Shown in pieces: positions 1 to 10,979 of a stretch of 64,000 bases of DNA. Source of the DNA: Quercus robur (Eukaryota > Streptophyta > Magnoliopsida > Fagales > Fagaceae); assembly GCF_932294415.1 (NCBI RefSeq), contig NC_065536.1:13547974-13611973 (forward strand). Reading direction: 5' to 3'. Positions within the stretch are counted from its first letter, which is position 1; the number at the start of each line of letters is the position of its first letter. The translations under genes were made by a program, and so were the position numbers. The notes below the pieces were generated by a model. That model saw nothing but the letters and a program-made list of their open reading frames with translations, ran no database searches and had not been told where the DNA came from.

Positions 1-1390
1 CCATAACTAACAGGGCTCAACAACCACCCCCACCCCCATTATATACCACCCAATACAAATTCTTGTATTGCAATTTACTGCATAGGACAGGAATGGCATT
101 TCCATTTTACTGGAATAATAATTCAAAACAGGAAAATCCCTCAAAGAACATTCACTAAAGGATTTCAAGTTAGGTCGGTTTTTTTTTTTTTTTTTTTTAA
201 GAAAAAGGTCGGATTTTGTGGCTGCTACTTTGCTCACTTGGGAAGCATCAAATTCAGGCCAGTTAAAGCTAAGTCTAATTTTCTAGTACCAATAGCACAT
301 GTGCACAAGCAAACAGAAATTCCAACATAAGAAATTGAATACTGCACTTGCAATGTAATTTCATATAACTATTATAGTTCGGAGAACCTAATTAAACAGC
401 CAAACTCTGATTCAAAGTTTGAGGGAAAGTCTCTGGCAGTCTATAAAGAAGTTCTTAATTGTGTGTTTCTGACTTTCTATAGCTAGAACTTATTCAAATA
501 AAAATTTAGATTGGATAATTTGGTAAAAGGCTTAATATTTAACCGTATACCGGCCAGTCTTTTTTGTTTTATTAACATTTTATAGTACTTCTTGTCCACC
601 ATTTTGGACTCATAGATCAGTCCATTGTATTAGAAGTTGTGATGGGCATACTTTGTAGTTTGATCCTTGGCATTTTCAAAAACAAAGCGCACACACATTA
701 CAGAAATGAATGAAAACAAGGATAACAATAAGAACAAGCGTCAAACGGGTTTGGGCGGAAACTTCAAATGGTTTTTTTCACTGTTAGAAGTGCTTATAAG
801 GTGGCTTTGGATTTTGAGACTAACAGGGAGATGGGCTCTAGTTCTGACGGGAGTTGTACGCGTCTGTTTTGGAAGAGATCCAAATCCCTCATACGATAAT
901 ATGGTACGTAGACATGTATTGGTAGACAGCACTTTTGAGGAATGTGGAGGTACATCTGAATCTCTGTTCCACCTATTTTGGGATTGCTCTAAGGCTCGGG
1001 GGACATGGGGTTCTTCAACTCTCTTCTCTCTTTTGTCAGCGATTCCTTTTCAGAACTTTTTTTGATTTCCTATGGTATATTCTATGGATGCTCAGTGGGA
1101 GATGGACTAAAAGAAATGAGGTTCGCCATGGGAAACTGAGGAAGGCTGGCCCGTCTTTGATTCAATGGTGTAAGCATCATTTGAACAAGAAGATTCATGC
1201 ACCTCTAGGAGTTAGCTGAACATGGGATTTTAGCCTAATGCATTGAGTTACGTAATGTTTTTTTATTTTCATGTCAGTCGATATAGCAGCATGCTTATTT
1301 GTGAGCAAAAGATGCGTCTTTCCATTAAAAAAAAAAAAGCGTACACACAGAACAAAAGAAGAAGAAAGAAAACAGAAAGAGAAGACGTAC
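1..1390 (-). other. Intron of AT74-like copy 1 (incomplete)
   Basis: The splice donor GTACGTC is at 1390-1384 on the minus strand. The rest matches the copy 2 intron. Relative to copy 2 it lacks about 1 kb (21412-22444), with AATT at both junctions, and about 290 bp around 22676-22965. It holds the LINE fragment at 740-1338. No other coding signal is seen; a poly-T run lies at 179-198. Confidence 0.65.
740..1338 (+). mobile_element. 5'-truncated LINE fragment (zinc-knuckle region), in intron of AT74-like copy 1
   Basis: The conceptual translation at about 857-1060 contains ESLFHLFWDCSKARGTW, the His/Cys end of the zinc-binding region that follows the reverse transcriptase in plant L1-type LINEs. 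The reading continues in another frame to about 1210 (FFDFLWYILWML, then RNEVRHGKLRKAG), so at least one frameshift is present. It ends in an A-run at 1327-1338. Block B lacks this fragment and has about 660 bp of unrelated intron at 23085-23745 instead, so the insertion is private to A and may have come with a deletion. An AAGCGT motif occurs on both sides and may be a short target duplication. Confidence 0.75.
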
Positions 1391-1853
1391 TAGAAACGCG
1401 GTCGAAGACGTCAGCAGCGGACTCGCCTTCAGGGAAACGATAGAAGAAACGACCGAACATCTGGCGCGTTCGTTTGGTCGCTTTCATCCTCTCTTCCACC
1501 TGGAAGTTCCCGAAGTCTTGCTCTCGGATCCGACACTCTTCTCGGACCCCTATGATCCGTTTCTTCGTGAAGCTCCGACCCAGTTCTCTCAGCGTCGATT
1601 GGGCGCGGGCGTATGGGGACACGTAGAAGTGCACGCGCCACGAGTCCGTGGAGGAGGCTGTGGAGATGAGGTGGCGGAGTCGGGCCCCGGCGTCTTGGGC
1701 CTGGGCCAGGCCCACTTCGGTGAGCGGGATTTGGTGGTCCGGGGTTGTGCTGTAGGCTGAATAGTCCAAATTGCCCCTTGACTCGCCGTGTCGCATTATG
1801 ATTATGCGCTTTGGGAGCACTGACAATGTTGAATGGTTTGGATTTGAATGCAT
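1391..1853 (-). CDS. AT74-like phosphoglycerate-mutase-like protein, copy 1, exon 1 (partial gene)
   Basis: The exon encodes the N-terminal 154 residues of a histidine-phosphatase-superfamily (branch 1) protein resembling Arabidopsis phosphoglycerate mutase-like AT74. Visible motifs are KRIIIMRHGES (RHG motif with the nucleophilic His), FYVSPYARAQST (second catalytic Arg) and the AT74-typical RFFYRFPEGESAADVFDRVS. The start is the ATG at 1853, aligned with the start of copy 2; an in-frame ATG 24 bases upstream also exists. The exon is 463 nt, the same as copy 2, and ends at a GT donor (minus strand 1390-1389) in phase 1. The second exon would lie left of base 1. About 20 of 155 residues differ from copy 2. 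The substrate of AT74 proteins is not established, so glycolytic activity should not be assumed. Confidence 0.85.
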
Positions 1854-1947
1854 TTTTTTTGGAAGTGCATCCAAAATCCAAGTGTAGGAAAAATGTTGTA
1901 ATTGGGTTTTGGAGGATTTTTGTTTCTTTGAAGTGTGATTCTCTCAA

Positions 1948-1957
1948 TTTATATATA
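1948..1957 (-). promoter_or_regulatory. Probable TATA box of AT74-like copy 1
   Basis: The minus strand reads CCTATATATAAATTGAGA about 95 bases upstream of the ATG. Copy 2 has a matching CCTATATAAATTGAC at about the same distance. Conservation between the two copies supports a promoter element. Confidence 0.5.
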
Positions 1958-1965
1958 GGTAATTT

Positions 1966-2106
1966 GAGCTCGTTTGGTACTTGTATTTAAATAACAGTTT
2001 TCAGTTTTTTTTGGAAATATGTGTGGGTGAAAAAGTGTGTGAAAAAATATATAATATTATTTAAAAAATAAAAACATGTGTTTAAACTCACATACCAGAC
2101 AAGGCC
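1966..2106. mobile_element. Short MITE (family member also at 50055-50192)
   Basis: The ends are inverted: the left reads CGTTTGGTACTTGTATTTAA, and the complement of the right reads TCTGGTATGTGAGTTTAA. The middle contains GGGTGAAAAAGTGTGTGAAA, shared with the copy near 50.1 kb. No coding capacity. It is absent from the matching position in block B. Confidence 0.6.
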
Positions 2107-2987
2107 TTGGCTTTTAATTTTTAACACTATCCTATCAAAAAAAATGTTCAAAGCTATAACAGCTTTTTAATTGAGTAATTCTAGTTTTTATCCAAAAAAA
2201 AATGAATAATTTTAGTAATACAGTAAATTGTTACAACTTTTGTTATAACTGTCGTATGTGATATATTGTAATTGATTGCTAATCATTTTCATATAAACTC
2301 ATCATTTTTGTTTCATCATTTGTTGTTTGCATTATAGACAATTTTGATAAAAGTTGTGATTTAAAATGTGATCTTAGAATTTAAAAAATAACAATAATAA
2401 TAATCCTTGAGGATGAAGTAAGTTGTGTTAATTACTTTGTGAAAGTTGTGGGGTCAGATATATGGATATATCTCTGTAACTTCTCTTCTCTCAGGTGGTT
2501 ATTGTAGTATGAAAATTTGTGGTCATCAAAGGTCTGTCTACTGTATAAACACTGTATAAACTACCTAGTCAGACATGTAACCACCTAGTCAAGAAATTTG
2601 CACATTATCAATAATCACAATATGCTCTATCGACACTTGTGACAAATATTAAGACATTTATTATGTGGTTAAACTTATTGTTTTTCTAATAGTGTAAATC
2701 AAGAGTAACATGTGGAGAAGAGTGTGTCAATAGTATGCTCGTACACCCCATAAAAAAAGAAAAAAAAAAGTATGCTCGTACAAAGGTTATGTGAAAAATT
2801 ATATTAGCCCAATCACAATCGTCACCCATGTTATAAATAATGTGAAAAATCTAACCCAACTTGTTCTTTTTTTATTAGGAGAATTGTTGTTACAAAAAAA
2901 TAAAAAATAAAAATTCAACTTCCTCATTTTATTCAAAATTGATCTTGATAGTTTTTTATTTTTTATTTTTTAACTATAGATATATAA
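2107..2987. other. AT-rich non-coding DNA upstream of AT74-like copy 1
   Basis: There is no open reading frame with recognisable similarity. The part at 2410-2580 matches block B at 24440-24600. The remainder is AT-rich with short A and T runs. Confidence 0.6.
2983..2987. repeat. Target-site duplication, left (TATAA)
   Basis: The five bases TATAA precede the 5' LTR and recur at 10578-10582 straight after the 3' LTR. Five base pairs is the usual size for plant LTR retrotransposons. Confidence 0.9.
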
Positions 2988-3739
2988 TGTGGGGCCCAAT
3001 AGTTTATGGGCCCAGCTCGCTCGCTTATAGGGAGTCCATAGGCCCCAAACTAAAGGAGGCCAGGGCCCAAGCCCAAAAATAATGAGCCCGATGTGGCCCA
3101 AAGATACGTCCGAGGACCGCTCAGTCCTCGGAGGACCCAAAATCCCATTGACGAAAGTGGAATACAAGCAAACTTAAAAGATCAGAAAATATCTCAGGGA
3201 AATAGTTCCTAATACCCTTCATTGACGTGACACCGCACCTAACAGAGCCGGATTCTTAGACTTTATGGACCATCTCCTACAATTTCGGGATTAGACTGAT
3301 GGGACAAATCTCTGTCCTGAAAAAGTCGACCCTACACGTGGACGGGGGATAATGAACGTAGGCTAGTATAAAAGAAAACGCAAGGTAACAAAGTGAAGGA
3401 TCCCCATCTCACTTCTGGGAAAATACTCCAAGAATGAGAATTCCCGGAAAGTATATACGCTCCACCAGGGATAACCCATTGACGGGTAACTGGAGAATAC
3501 ACTAGTGCTCCTCGGACATGATCCGAGGAGCCCAATCCCTCAATTCATAAAGTTAATGGGCTTAGATAACCGGACTAAAGCCTTTTCCAGTCTAGGTTTA
3601 TCTAGTGTCCGGCCTGTACTAACGTCCCGTGACCCAACTCCAGCCTTTCAAGCCCACTCTCTACAAAATTTATTGTGAGGGATCCATCACGCGCAAGCCC
3701 AACGTCATCGTTGGGCCGCTTGAGAATCGTGTCCCTACA
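2988..3739 (+). repeat. 5' LTR
   Basis: It runs TG..CA and is 752 bp, matching the 3' LTR at about 98% by eye. It contains repeated GGCCC, CCGAGGA and CCTCGG words, which this family shares with the other LTRs in the window (27260, 54700, 61725). Confidence 0.92.
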
Positions 3740-3741
3740 AT

Positions 3742-3758
3742 TGGCGCCGTCTGTGGGA
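3742..3758 (+). other. Primer-binding site
   Basis: TGGCGCCGTCTGTGGGA begins two bases after the LTR end. The first nine or ten bases complement the 3' end of plant tRNA-Asp (from general knowledge). TGGCGCCGTCTGTGGG is a common primer-binding site form in plant Gypsy-type elements. Confidence 0.8.
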
Positions 3759-4012
3759 AGGCTTGCGCGTTGGCACGGGTGGCGCATGAGTCAGCTCTCC
3801 AGCAAGCAGAGATTCACGAGTTTTTCCCATCTCCGGCGACGTACAGTTGTTGTTCCGCCATAAGCCTCCGCTAGGGGTTACGCCTTGCACTGCTAACGGA
3901 GCGGGCAGCTCTAGGGGCTTCCGGCCTCGAGCCAACTCCTCCCTCCCTGGCCTAGGGGCCGACCTTCGAAAAATAAATCAGTATAGAGAAAAGACTACTT
4001 AACAAAAGAGAT

Positions 4013-6774
4013 CTCACAAGTTTTGGACAGAACTAAGGCCTTGCATGGTCCTCGGACCCAAGCCTATGGGGAAACCAACTACTTAAAAGAAATATACAAG
4101 TTTTGGACAGAACCAAGGCCTTGCATGGTCCTCGGACCCAAGCCTATGGGGAAACCAACTACTTAAAAGAAATATACAAGTTTTGGACAGAACCAAGGCC
4201 TTGCATGGTCCTCGGACCCAAGCCTATGGGGAAACCAACTACTTAAAAGAAATATACAAGTTTTGGACAGAACCAAGGCCTTGCATGGTCCTCGGACCCA
4301 AGCCTATGGGGGAACCAACTACTTAAAAGAATATACAAGTTTTGGACAGAACTAAGGCCTTGCATGGTCCTCAGACCCAAGCCTATGGGGAAACCAACTA
4401 CTTAAAAGAAATATACAAGTTTTGGACAGAACCAAGACCTTGCATGGTCCTCGGACCCAAGCCTATGGGGAAACCAACTACTTAAAAGAATATGCAAGTT
4501 TTGGACAGAACCAAGGCCTTGCATGGTCCTCGGACCCAAGCCTATGGGGAAACCAACTACTTAAAAGAATATGCAAGTTTTGGACAGAACCAAGGCCTTG
4601 CATGGTCCTCGGACCCAAGCCTATGGGGAAACCAACTACTTAAAAGAAATATACAAGTTTTGGACAGAACCAAGGCCTTGCATGGTCCTCGGACCCAAGC
4701 CTATGGGGAAACCAACTACTTAAAAGAAATATACAAGTTTTGGACAGAACCAAGGCCTTGCATGGTCCTCGGACCCAAGCCTATGGGGAAACCAACTACT
4801 TAAAAGAAATATACAAGTTTTGGACAGAATCAAGGCCTTGCATGGTCCTCGGACCCAAGCCTATGGGGAAACCAACTACTTAAAAGAATATGCAAGTTTT
4901 GGACAGAACCAAGGCCTTGCATGGTCCTCGGACCCAAGCTTATGGGGAAACCAACTACTTAAAAGAATATGCAAGTTTTGGACAGAACCAAGGCCTTGCA
5001 TGGTCCTCGGACCCAAGCCTATGGGGAAACCAACTACTTAAAAGAAATATACAAGTTTTGGACAGAACCAAGGCCTTGCATGGTCCTCGGACCCAAGCCT
5101 ATGGGGAAACCAACTACTTAAAAGAAAATGCAAGTTTTGGACAGAACCAAGGCCTTGCATGGTCCTCGGATCCAAGCCTATGGGGAAACCAACTACTTAA
5201 AAGAATATGCAAGTTTTGGACAGAACCAAGGCCTTGCATGGTCCTCGGACCCAAGCCTATGGGGAAACCAACTACTTAAAAGAAATATGCAAGTTTTGGA
5301 CAGAACCAAGGCCTTGCATGGTCCTCGGACCCAAGCCTATGGGGAAACCAACTACTTAAAAGAAATATACAAGTTTTGGACAGAACCAAGGCCTTGCATG
5401 GTCCTCGGACCCAAGCCTATGGGGAAACCAACTACTTAAAAGAATATGCAAGTTTTGGACAGAACCAAGGCCTTGCATGGTCCTCGGACCCAAGCCTATG
5501 GGGAAACCAACTACTTAAAAGAAATATACAAGTTTTGGACAGAACCAAGGCCTTGCATGGTCCTCGGACCCAAGCCTATGGGGAAACCAACTACTTAAAA
5601 GAAATATACAAGTTTTGGACAGAACCAAGGCCTTGCATGGTCCTCAGACCCAAGACTATGGGGAAACCAACTACTTAAAAGAAATATACAAGTTTTGGAC
5701 AGAACCAAGGCCTTGCATGGTCCTCGAACCCAAGCCTATGGGGAAACCAACTACTTAAAAGAAAATACAAGTTTTGGACAGAACCAAGGCCTTGCATGGT
5801 CCTCGGATCCAAGCCTATGGGGAAACCAACTACTTAAAAGAATATGCAAGTTTTGGACAGAACCAAGGCCTTGCATGGTCCTCGGACCCAAGCCTATGGG
5901 GAAACCAACTACTTAAAAGAATATGCAAGTTTTGGACAGAACCAAGGCCTTGCATGGTCCTCGGACCCAAGCCTATGGGGAAACCAACTACTTAAAAGAA
6001 ATATACAAGTTTTGGACAGAACCAAGGCCTTGCATGGTCCTCGGACCCAAGCCTATGGGGAAACCAACTACTTAAAAGAAATATACAAGTTTTGGACAGA
6101 ACCAAGGCCTTGCATGGTCCTCGGACCCAAGCCTATGGGGAAACCAACTACTTAAAAGAAATATACAAGTTTTGGACAGAACCAAGGCCTTGCATGGTCC
6201 TCGAACCCAAGCCTATGGGGAAACCAACTACTTAAAAGAAAATACAAGTTTTGGACAGAACCAAGGCCTTGCATGGTCCTCGGATCCAAGCCTATGGGGA
6301 AACCAACTACTTAAAAGAATATGCAAGTTTTGGACAGAACCAAGGCCTTGCATGGTCCTCGGACCCAAGCCTATGGGGAAACCAACTACTTAAAAGAATA
6401 TGCAAGTTTTGGACAGAACCAAGGCCTTGCATGGTCCTCGGACCCAAGCCTATGGGGAAACCAACTACTTAAAAGAAATATACAAGTTTTGGACAGAACC
6501 AAGGCCTTACATGGTCCTCGGACCCAAGCCTATGGGGAAACCAACTACTTAAAAGAAATATACAAGTTTTGGACAGAACCAAGGCCTTGCATGGTCCTCA
6601 GACCCAAGCCTATGGGGAAACCAACTACTTAAAAGAAATATACTAGTTTTGGACAGAACCAAGGCCTTGCATGGTCCTCGGACCCAAGCCTATGGGGAAA
6701 CCAACTACTTAAAAGAATATGCAAGTTTTGGACAGAACCAAGGCCTTGCATGGTCCTCGGACCCAAGCCTACGG

Positions 6775-6775
<1 letters not shown>
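4013..6775 (+). repeat. Tandem array, about 35 copies of a 79-80 bp unit, inside the LTR element
   Basis: The unit contains GTTTTGGACAGAACCAAGG, CTTGCATGGTCCTCGGACCC and CTATGGGGAAACCAACTACT, joined by a variable AAAAGAAATATAC or AAAAGAATATGC linker. Units are nearly identical. Variant units (CCTCGAACCC, then GAAAATACAAG, then CCTCGGATCC) recur 477 bp apart near 5725 and 6202, giving a six-unit higher-order period. The array starts about 270 bp after the primer-binding site and ends in a 48-base A-run. Open frames through the array arise from the period (three 79-bp units make 237 bp), not from coding selection. Confidence 0.95.

Positions 6776-6822
<47 letters not shown>
6776..6822 (+). repeat. 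Poly-A run ending the tandem array
   Basis: An uninterrupted run of about 47 adenines follows the last, truncated repeat unit (CCTACGG, then A-run). The interior resumes with non-repeated sequence. Confidence 0.9.
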
Positions 6823-6823
<1 letters not shown>

Positions 6824-9811
6824 ACCGTCGGAGTCCCCTACTTCCCAGTCGATTGCTCGGATGGATTATTTAGAGGTTATCGGCCTTGGACGGTGTTCAC
6901 GCGCTTATCACAGGGTGTTCGACTATTATCCCGGTTAGTTTCCTAAGTTTGATTTACTATGAATTATCGATATAATGCCTGGTAGTATTGATAAATTGGA
7001 GTTAGTTAGATTATGTTTCAAGCTATTTTGCTCTAAATATTCTGAAAGAAACACACGCATGGGGCACACTCACTCACAAAGTAGTGTAATCAAAGGAACA
7101 GTATCCAACACAAGTAAAGAAATTTCCATTACCACTAAAACAAAGAAATAGTACAGCGTACAATGAAAAGCTGGAATCAGTTTGCATCAAAGCTCATTAC
7201 ATAATCGAAAAGAAAGGAAGATACAAGAGAATAAAATGAAGCTGAGGGAGTAGGTCAGAGGAGAGGTTGGCTACAGCCCCCAGACCTTGTTCTTCCTCAA
7301 TGCTTTCACATGCCCACAACTCAAACAGCCAAAGAGACCCAACTTGAGCCTGACACCGTTGAAAGAAAGGTGCAGGGAGTTGGAGGTTGAGGGGCTTTCT
7401 CTAAATATACGCCTGCCGCAAAGCAGAGGCGCTGATGGCGGAAAATCTTTCTTCTGCCACACCAAAATTCTGGCATGGACAGAACCTGCTTCGGATTTTG
7501 ACTAAAAGAGGGAAAGATTCCCTTCCCCCTCGGTCGAAATGAAGTATTCTCCTGAACTTAAGTTTCCTGCGCCCATACCGTACTATTCTGAGTCTCATGA
7601 AGGCAGGGTGCATCTGCGGCGGAAAAAGTTCTTTCTTCCCAACCTTTGCCTTAAACATGTTATGCTAAGGGAGGAGAGCTCCGGATATGGAAGCTGTGAT
7701 GTGGGAGAAAATCTGAAGGATTTGTGCGTATATAAAGCAACTTTCTCTCCCTCCCATTTATTTGAAAAGACAAGGTGATAGCAGTCAACTCACGCGGCGT
7801 CCCAAGGAACGCTACAGACAAAACAGTTCTGGCTCAACTTCCAACATCAACTGCAACCACAAGATTAAAGAGCCTCGCAAAGGCGCACCTCGGTCACTGT
7901 GACATCAGAGAGTACCACGTGGCCAGAAGTTGCAGAAATATCTCTTAATTCATGGGCTAAGTGGATTCGTGGCCCCGGGCCCGCTTTGCGTGAGGGCCCA
8001 GGTACTGTGGCCCACGCCGAGCAATGGCCGTGGCCGAGGACAACCCCTGCTCGGCGCCTTGGGAAATGCCTTATGAAAGGGAGAATCTGAACTCAAAGAG
8101 TCTTGGACAGAACCTAGGACTTGCATGGTCCTCGGACTCAAGCCTATGGGAAAACCAAGTACGAAAAAGATATCTTATAAGTCTTGGACAGAACCTAGGA
8201 CTTGCATGGTCCTCGGACTCAAGCCTAGAGGGAAACCAAGAACATAAAAAAGATATCTTATAAGTCTTGGACAGAACCTAGGACTTGCATGGCCCTCGGA
8301 CTCAAGCCTATGGGGAAACCGAGCACCTAAAAGAAAAAGTATAAGTCCTAAACAAAACCCTGGCTGTGCGAAGTCCTCGGACTCAGGCCTTTTGAGAAAT
8401 CAACTACTCGGATGGAGAAGTTTCTCGGCTTAAATACTGGAAAAGGTTAAGGCCAGTGTGTTAAGAATATGGCGTAACGAACCGATGATCGTTAGCCTAA
8501 GGAAATTGCTCATTGAAAGGGTGACATGTCCTCGGATAATTACTTCTTACACCTTATCAAGCACTTAGTCCCCATCGCGACTAATGTTAAGGTAAGTCTC
8601 GTTCCTCACTGGTCGGATTGTTATGTCGAATAATAATTTTGTTAAAGTTATTATGACGTCTTTTTATTAGCAAGTATTTTGGCCTTAGTTGTCATTGGTT
8701 CAAATGCTATACTATTGTGCCGAGCAGAACTTGCAAATTTATTAAAACATATAAACAGAACATGCGAAATAGAATAACAGTAACTTTTATTAATATAAAA
8801 AATTATTATTACAACGTACAAGGAAGGGCTTACACAAGCCTATACAAAAATGAACTGCCGAAGCAGTAATAACATCCGTAATACAGATAAGTAAACCGCC
8901 AGGTGTCTTCTGAAATCGCCTTCAAAGTCTCTCTGAAATCTTTGCCTCAGTACTGCTCATATCAGGATAAGAACCTTTTACAGAGAAGAAGGAGAAGGAA
9001 GAAGAATTGGAACACATGGAAGCACTTCAGCAAACTCTTGTCACTGAAGAAAGCAAGGGAAAAAGAAGATGGAGGACATGAGTAGGAAGGAGGAGAAGAA
9101 GAGGGAAGCAATGAAAAGAAAGTAAAAAGAGCAACAGAGGGAGAAGGGGAGCCATATTAGGTATGCTCATGAGAGAGCGGATGGAGATGACAAGAGAGGT
9201 TTTCGACTCAGTCACACCGGAAGTGAGGTGTGACGAGTCCCTGCTTCGGATTTTGGCTAAAAGAATGGGGAGGCAAATCTTGAGTCTCCGCCATCCTTGT
9301 CCTGACCGAGCCATCTCAAGTTTTGTTAGGACATGGCGTTTCTGAGAAAGGAAGGATTTATTCATGGCTGACTATTATGGAGGATGTATTATTGGATAAG
9401 GAATAACCAGACGGAAGAAGTGAACTATGAGAAGGGCCTGAGGGATTCAGATATGAGAGAATCACCTTTTGTCTTCTCTCTTTATATAGGGGAGTAAGAC
9501 GAGGGTGCGTAACACGTTCTGATCTCCAAGGAAATCTGCGAATAAATGTGCATCCGTTTCATTCCCCCACGCTATCAGTAACCGTTAGATTGGGGAGGTC
9601 TCGTAAAAGGGAGATATTAAAGGCGTGCTACGGATAACCAAACGGAATAAGCGCATCACGCGTAAATCGAGGGAAATATCTTGTAGACCGGCGCATTCCT
9701 CGTGGAGGTGAAGAGTCGCCAACGTTGATCAAGGGCCGAATTAAATGAGCCGCAGTTAAGGCTCGGTATTACCAAAACCCACCTTTCCAACCAAGACGTT
9801 GGACAGCAGGG
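6823..9811 (+). other. Interior of LTR element, no recognisable retroviral domains
   Basis: The stretch has no gag or pol homology that I can see. It holds about three to four degenerate copies of the array unit at 8097-8410 (TCTTGGACAGAACCTAGGAC, then GGTCCTCGGACTCAAGCCTA). A region at 7287-7505, translatable as PLKERCRELEVEG then GADGGKSFF, resembles the minus-strand element at 62.9-63.3 kb. The sequence CCTGCTTCGGATTTTG occurs at about 7484 and 9240 and, inverted, near 62970. The reading frames here are short and I assign no protein. Confidence 0.75.
8097..8410 (+). repeat. Degenerate outlying copies of the array unit
   Basis: Three clear units and one partial unit of roughly 75-80 bp begin with TCTTGGACAGAACCTAGGAC. 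They diverge from the main array consensus (GACTCAAGCC for GACCCAAGCC, TATCTTATAAG linker), which suggests older units that escaped homogenisation. Confidence 0.85.
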
Positions 9812-9813
9812 TT

Positions 9814-9825
9814 TTGAGGGGCTAT
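9814..9825 (+). other. Polypurine tract of LTR element
   Basis: TTGAGGGGCTAT lies directly before the 3' LTR start TGTGGGG. The related minus-strand element has the same motif inverted (ATAGCCCCTCAA) at 62366-62377. Confidence 0.75.
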
Positions 9826-10577
9826 TGTGGGGCCCAATAGTTTATGGACCCGGCTCGCTCGCTTATAGGGAGTCCACAGGCCCCAAACTAAAAGAGGCCA
9901 GGGCCCAAGCCCAAAAATAATGAGCCCGATGTGGCCCAAAGATACGTCTGAGGACCGCTCAATCCTCGGAGGACCCAAAATCCCATTGACGAAAGTGGAA
10001 TACAAGCAAACTTAAAAGATCAGAAACTATCTCAGGGAAATAGTCCCTAATACCCTTCATTGACGTGACACCGCACCTAACATAGCCGGATTCTTAGGCT
10101 TTATGGACCATCTCCTACAATTTCGGGATTAGACTGATGGGACAAATCTCTGTCCTGGAAAAGTCGACCCTACACGTGGACGGGGGATAATGAACGTAGG
10201 CTAGTATAAAAGAAAACGCAAGGTAACAAAGTGAAGGATCCCCATCTCACTTCTGGGAAAATACTCCAAGAATGAGAATTCCCGGAAAGTATATACGCTC
10301 CACCAGGGATAACCCATTGACGGGTAACCGGAGAATACACTAGTGCTCCTCGGACATGATCCGAGGAGCCCAATCCCTCAATTCATAAAGTTAATGGGCT
10401 TAGATAACCGGACTAAAGCCTTTTCCAGTCTAGGTTTATCTAGTGTCCGGCCTGTACTAACGTCCCGTGACCCAACTCCAGCCTTTCAAGCCCACTCTCT
10501 ACAAAATTTATTGTGAGGGATCCATCACGCGCGAGCCCAACGTCATCGTTGGGCCGCTTGAGAATCGTGTCCCTACA
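9826..10577 (+). repeat. 3' LTR
   Basis: It is 752 bp, collinear with the 5' LTR, ends GTCCCTACA and is followed by TATAA. Confidence 0.92.
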
Positions 10578-10810
10578 TATAATATTGCAAGAATCTTTAA
10601 TTTTAAGTGTTTTGTGGCTCATTCTCAAAAAAAAAAAAAAAAAAAGTGTTTTGTGGCTAAAGCAAATTCAGAATGTTTTTAAGGAAAGTTAAGGGTTACT
10701 TCTATGTAACATTGAGAGAAATTAGTACGTTGATAACAAGTTTTGAAGTGTTTTTTTTTTTTTTTTGGTTTGGGGAGAGGAGGGCGAGAGACATCTATCT
10801 TAAAAATATT

Positions 10811-10970
10811 GAGAAATGCTACGTTCACAATATTTTTCATAACAAATTACAGATGATTAGTTATTATTAGTTCAAATTTAAACTTACCACTAAGATTACT
10901 TTTTTGCCTTAACAATAACAACTTGTCACCTATAATTTGTTATGAAAATGTTGTGGATATAGCATTTTTC
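10811..10970. mobile_element. MITE with 9-bp target duplication
   Basis: The left end is GAGAAATGCTACGTTCACAA. The right end, complemented, is GAAAAATGCTATATCCACAA. AAAAATATT flanks both ends (10802-10810 and 10971-10979). A 9-bp duplication suggests a Mutator-like source. A related element lies near 26711-26901. Confidence 0.75.
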
Positions 10971-10979
10971 AAAAATATT

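Larger units (their letters stand above)
2988..10577 (+). mobile_element. Non-autonomous LTR retrotransposon (7590 bp, LARD-like) with internal satellite array
   Basis: The element has two 752-bp LTRs (2988-3739 and 9826-10577), each starting TGTGGGGCCC and ending GTCCCTACA. It is flanked by the 5-bp direct repeat TATAA at 2983-2987 and 10578-10582. A primer-binding site follows the 5' LTR and a polypurine tract precedes the 3' LTR. By eye the LTRs differ at about 13 positions (under 2%), so the insertion is fairly recent. The roughly 6.1-kb interior shows no protease, reverse transcriptase, RNase H or integrase reading frame, so it must have been mobilised by another element. The primer-binding site resembles that of many plant Gypsy elements, so a Gypsy-type helper is the likely partner (inference). 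It interrupts block A only. Confidence 0.93.

Noticed and set aside
1429-1947. Minus-strand proline/arginine-rich protein
   Set aside because: It is the wrong frame of AT74-like exon 1; the homologous frame is the histidine-phosphatase one.
4013-6775. CRISPR-like array or repeat-protein gene
   Set aside because: Units are contiguous with no unique spacers, and open frames follow from the 79-bp period with shifts at 80-bp units; the DNA is plant and within an LTR element.
9027-9365. Leucine-rich minus-strand protein
   Set aside because: Lies inside the LTR element, encoded by purine-rich DNA on the opposite strand; no homologue recognised and no frame conservation with the second element.
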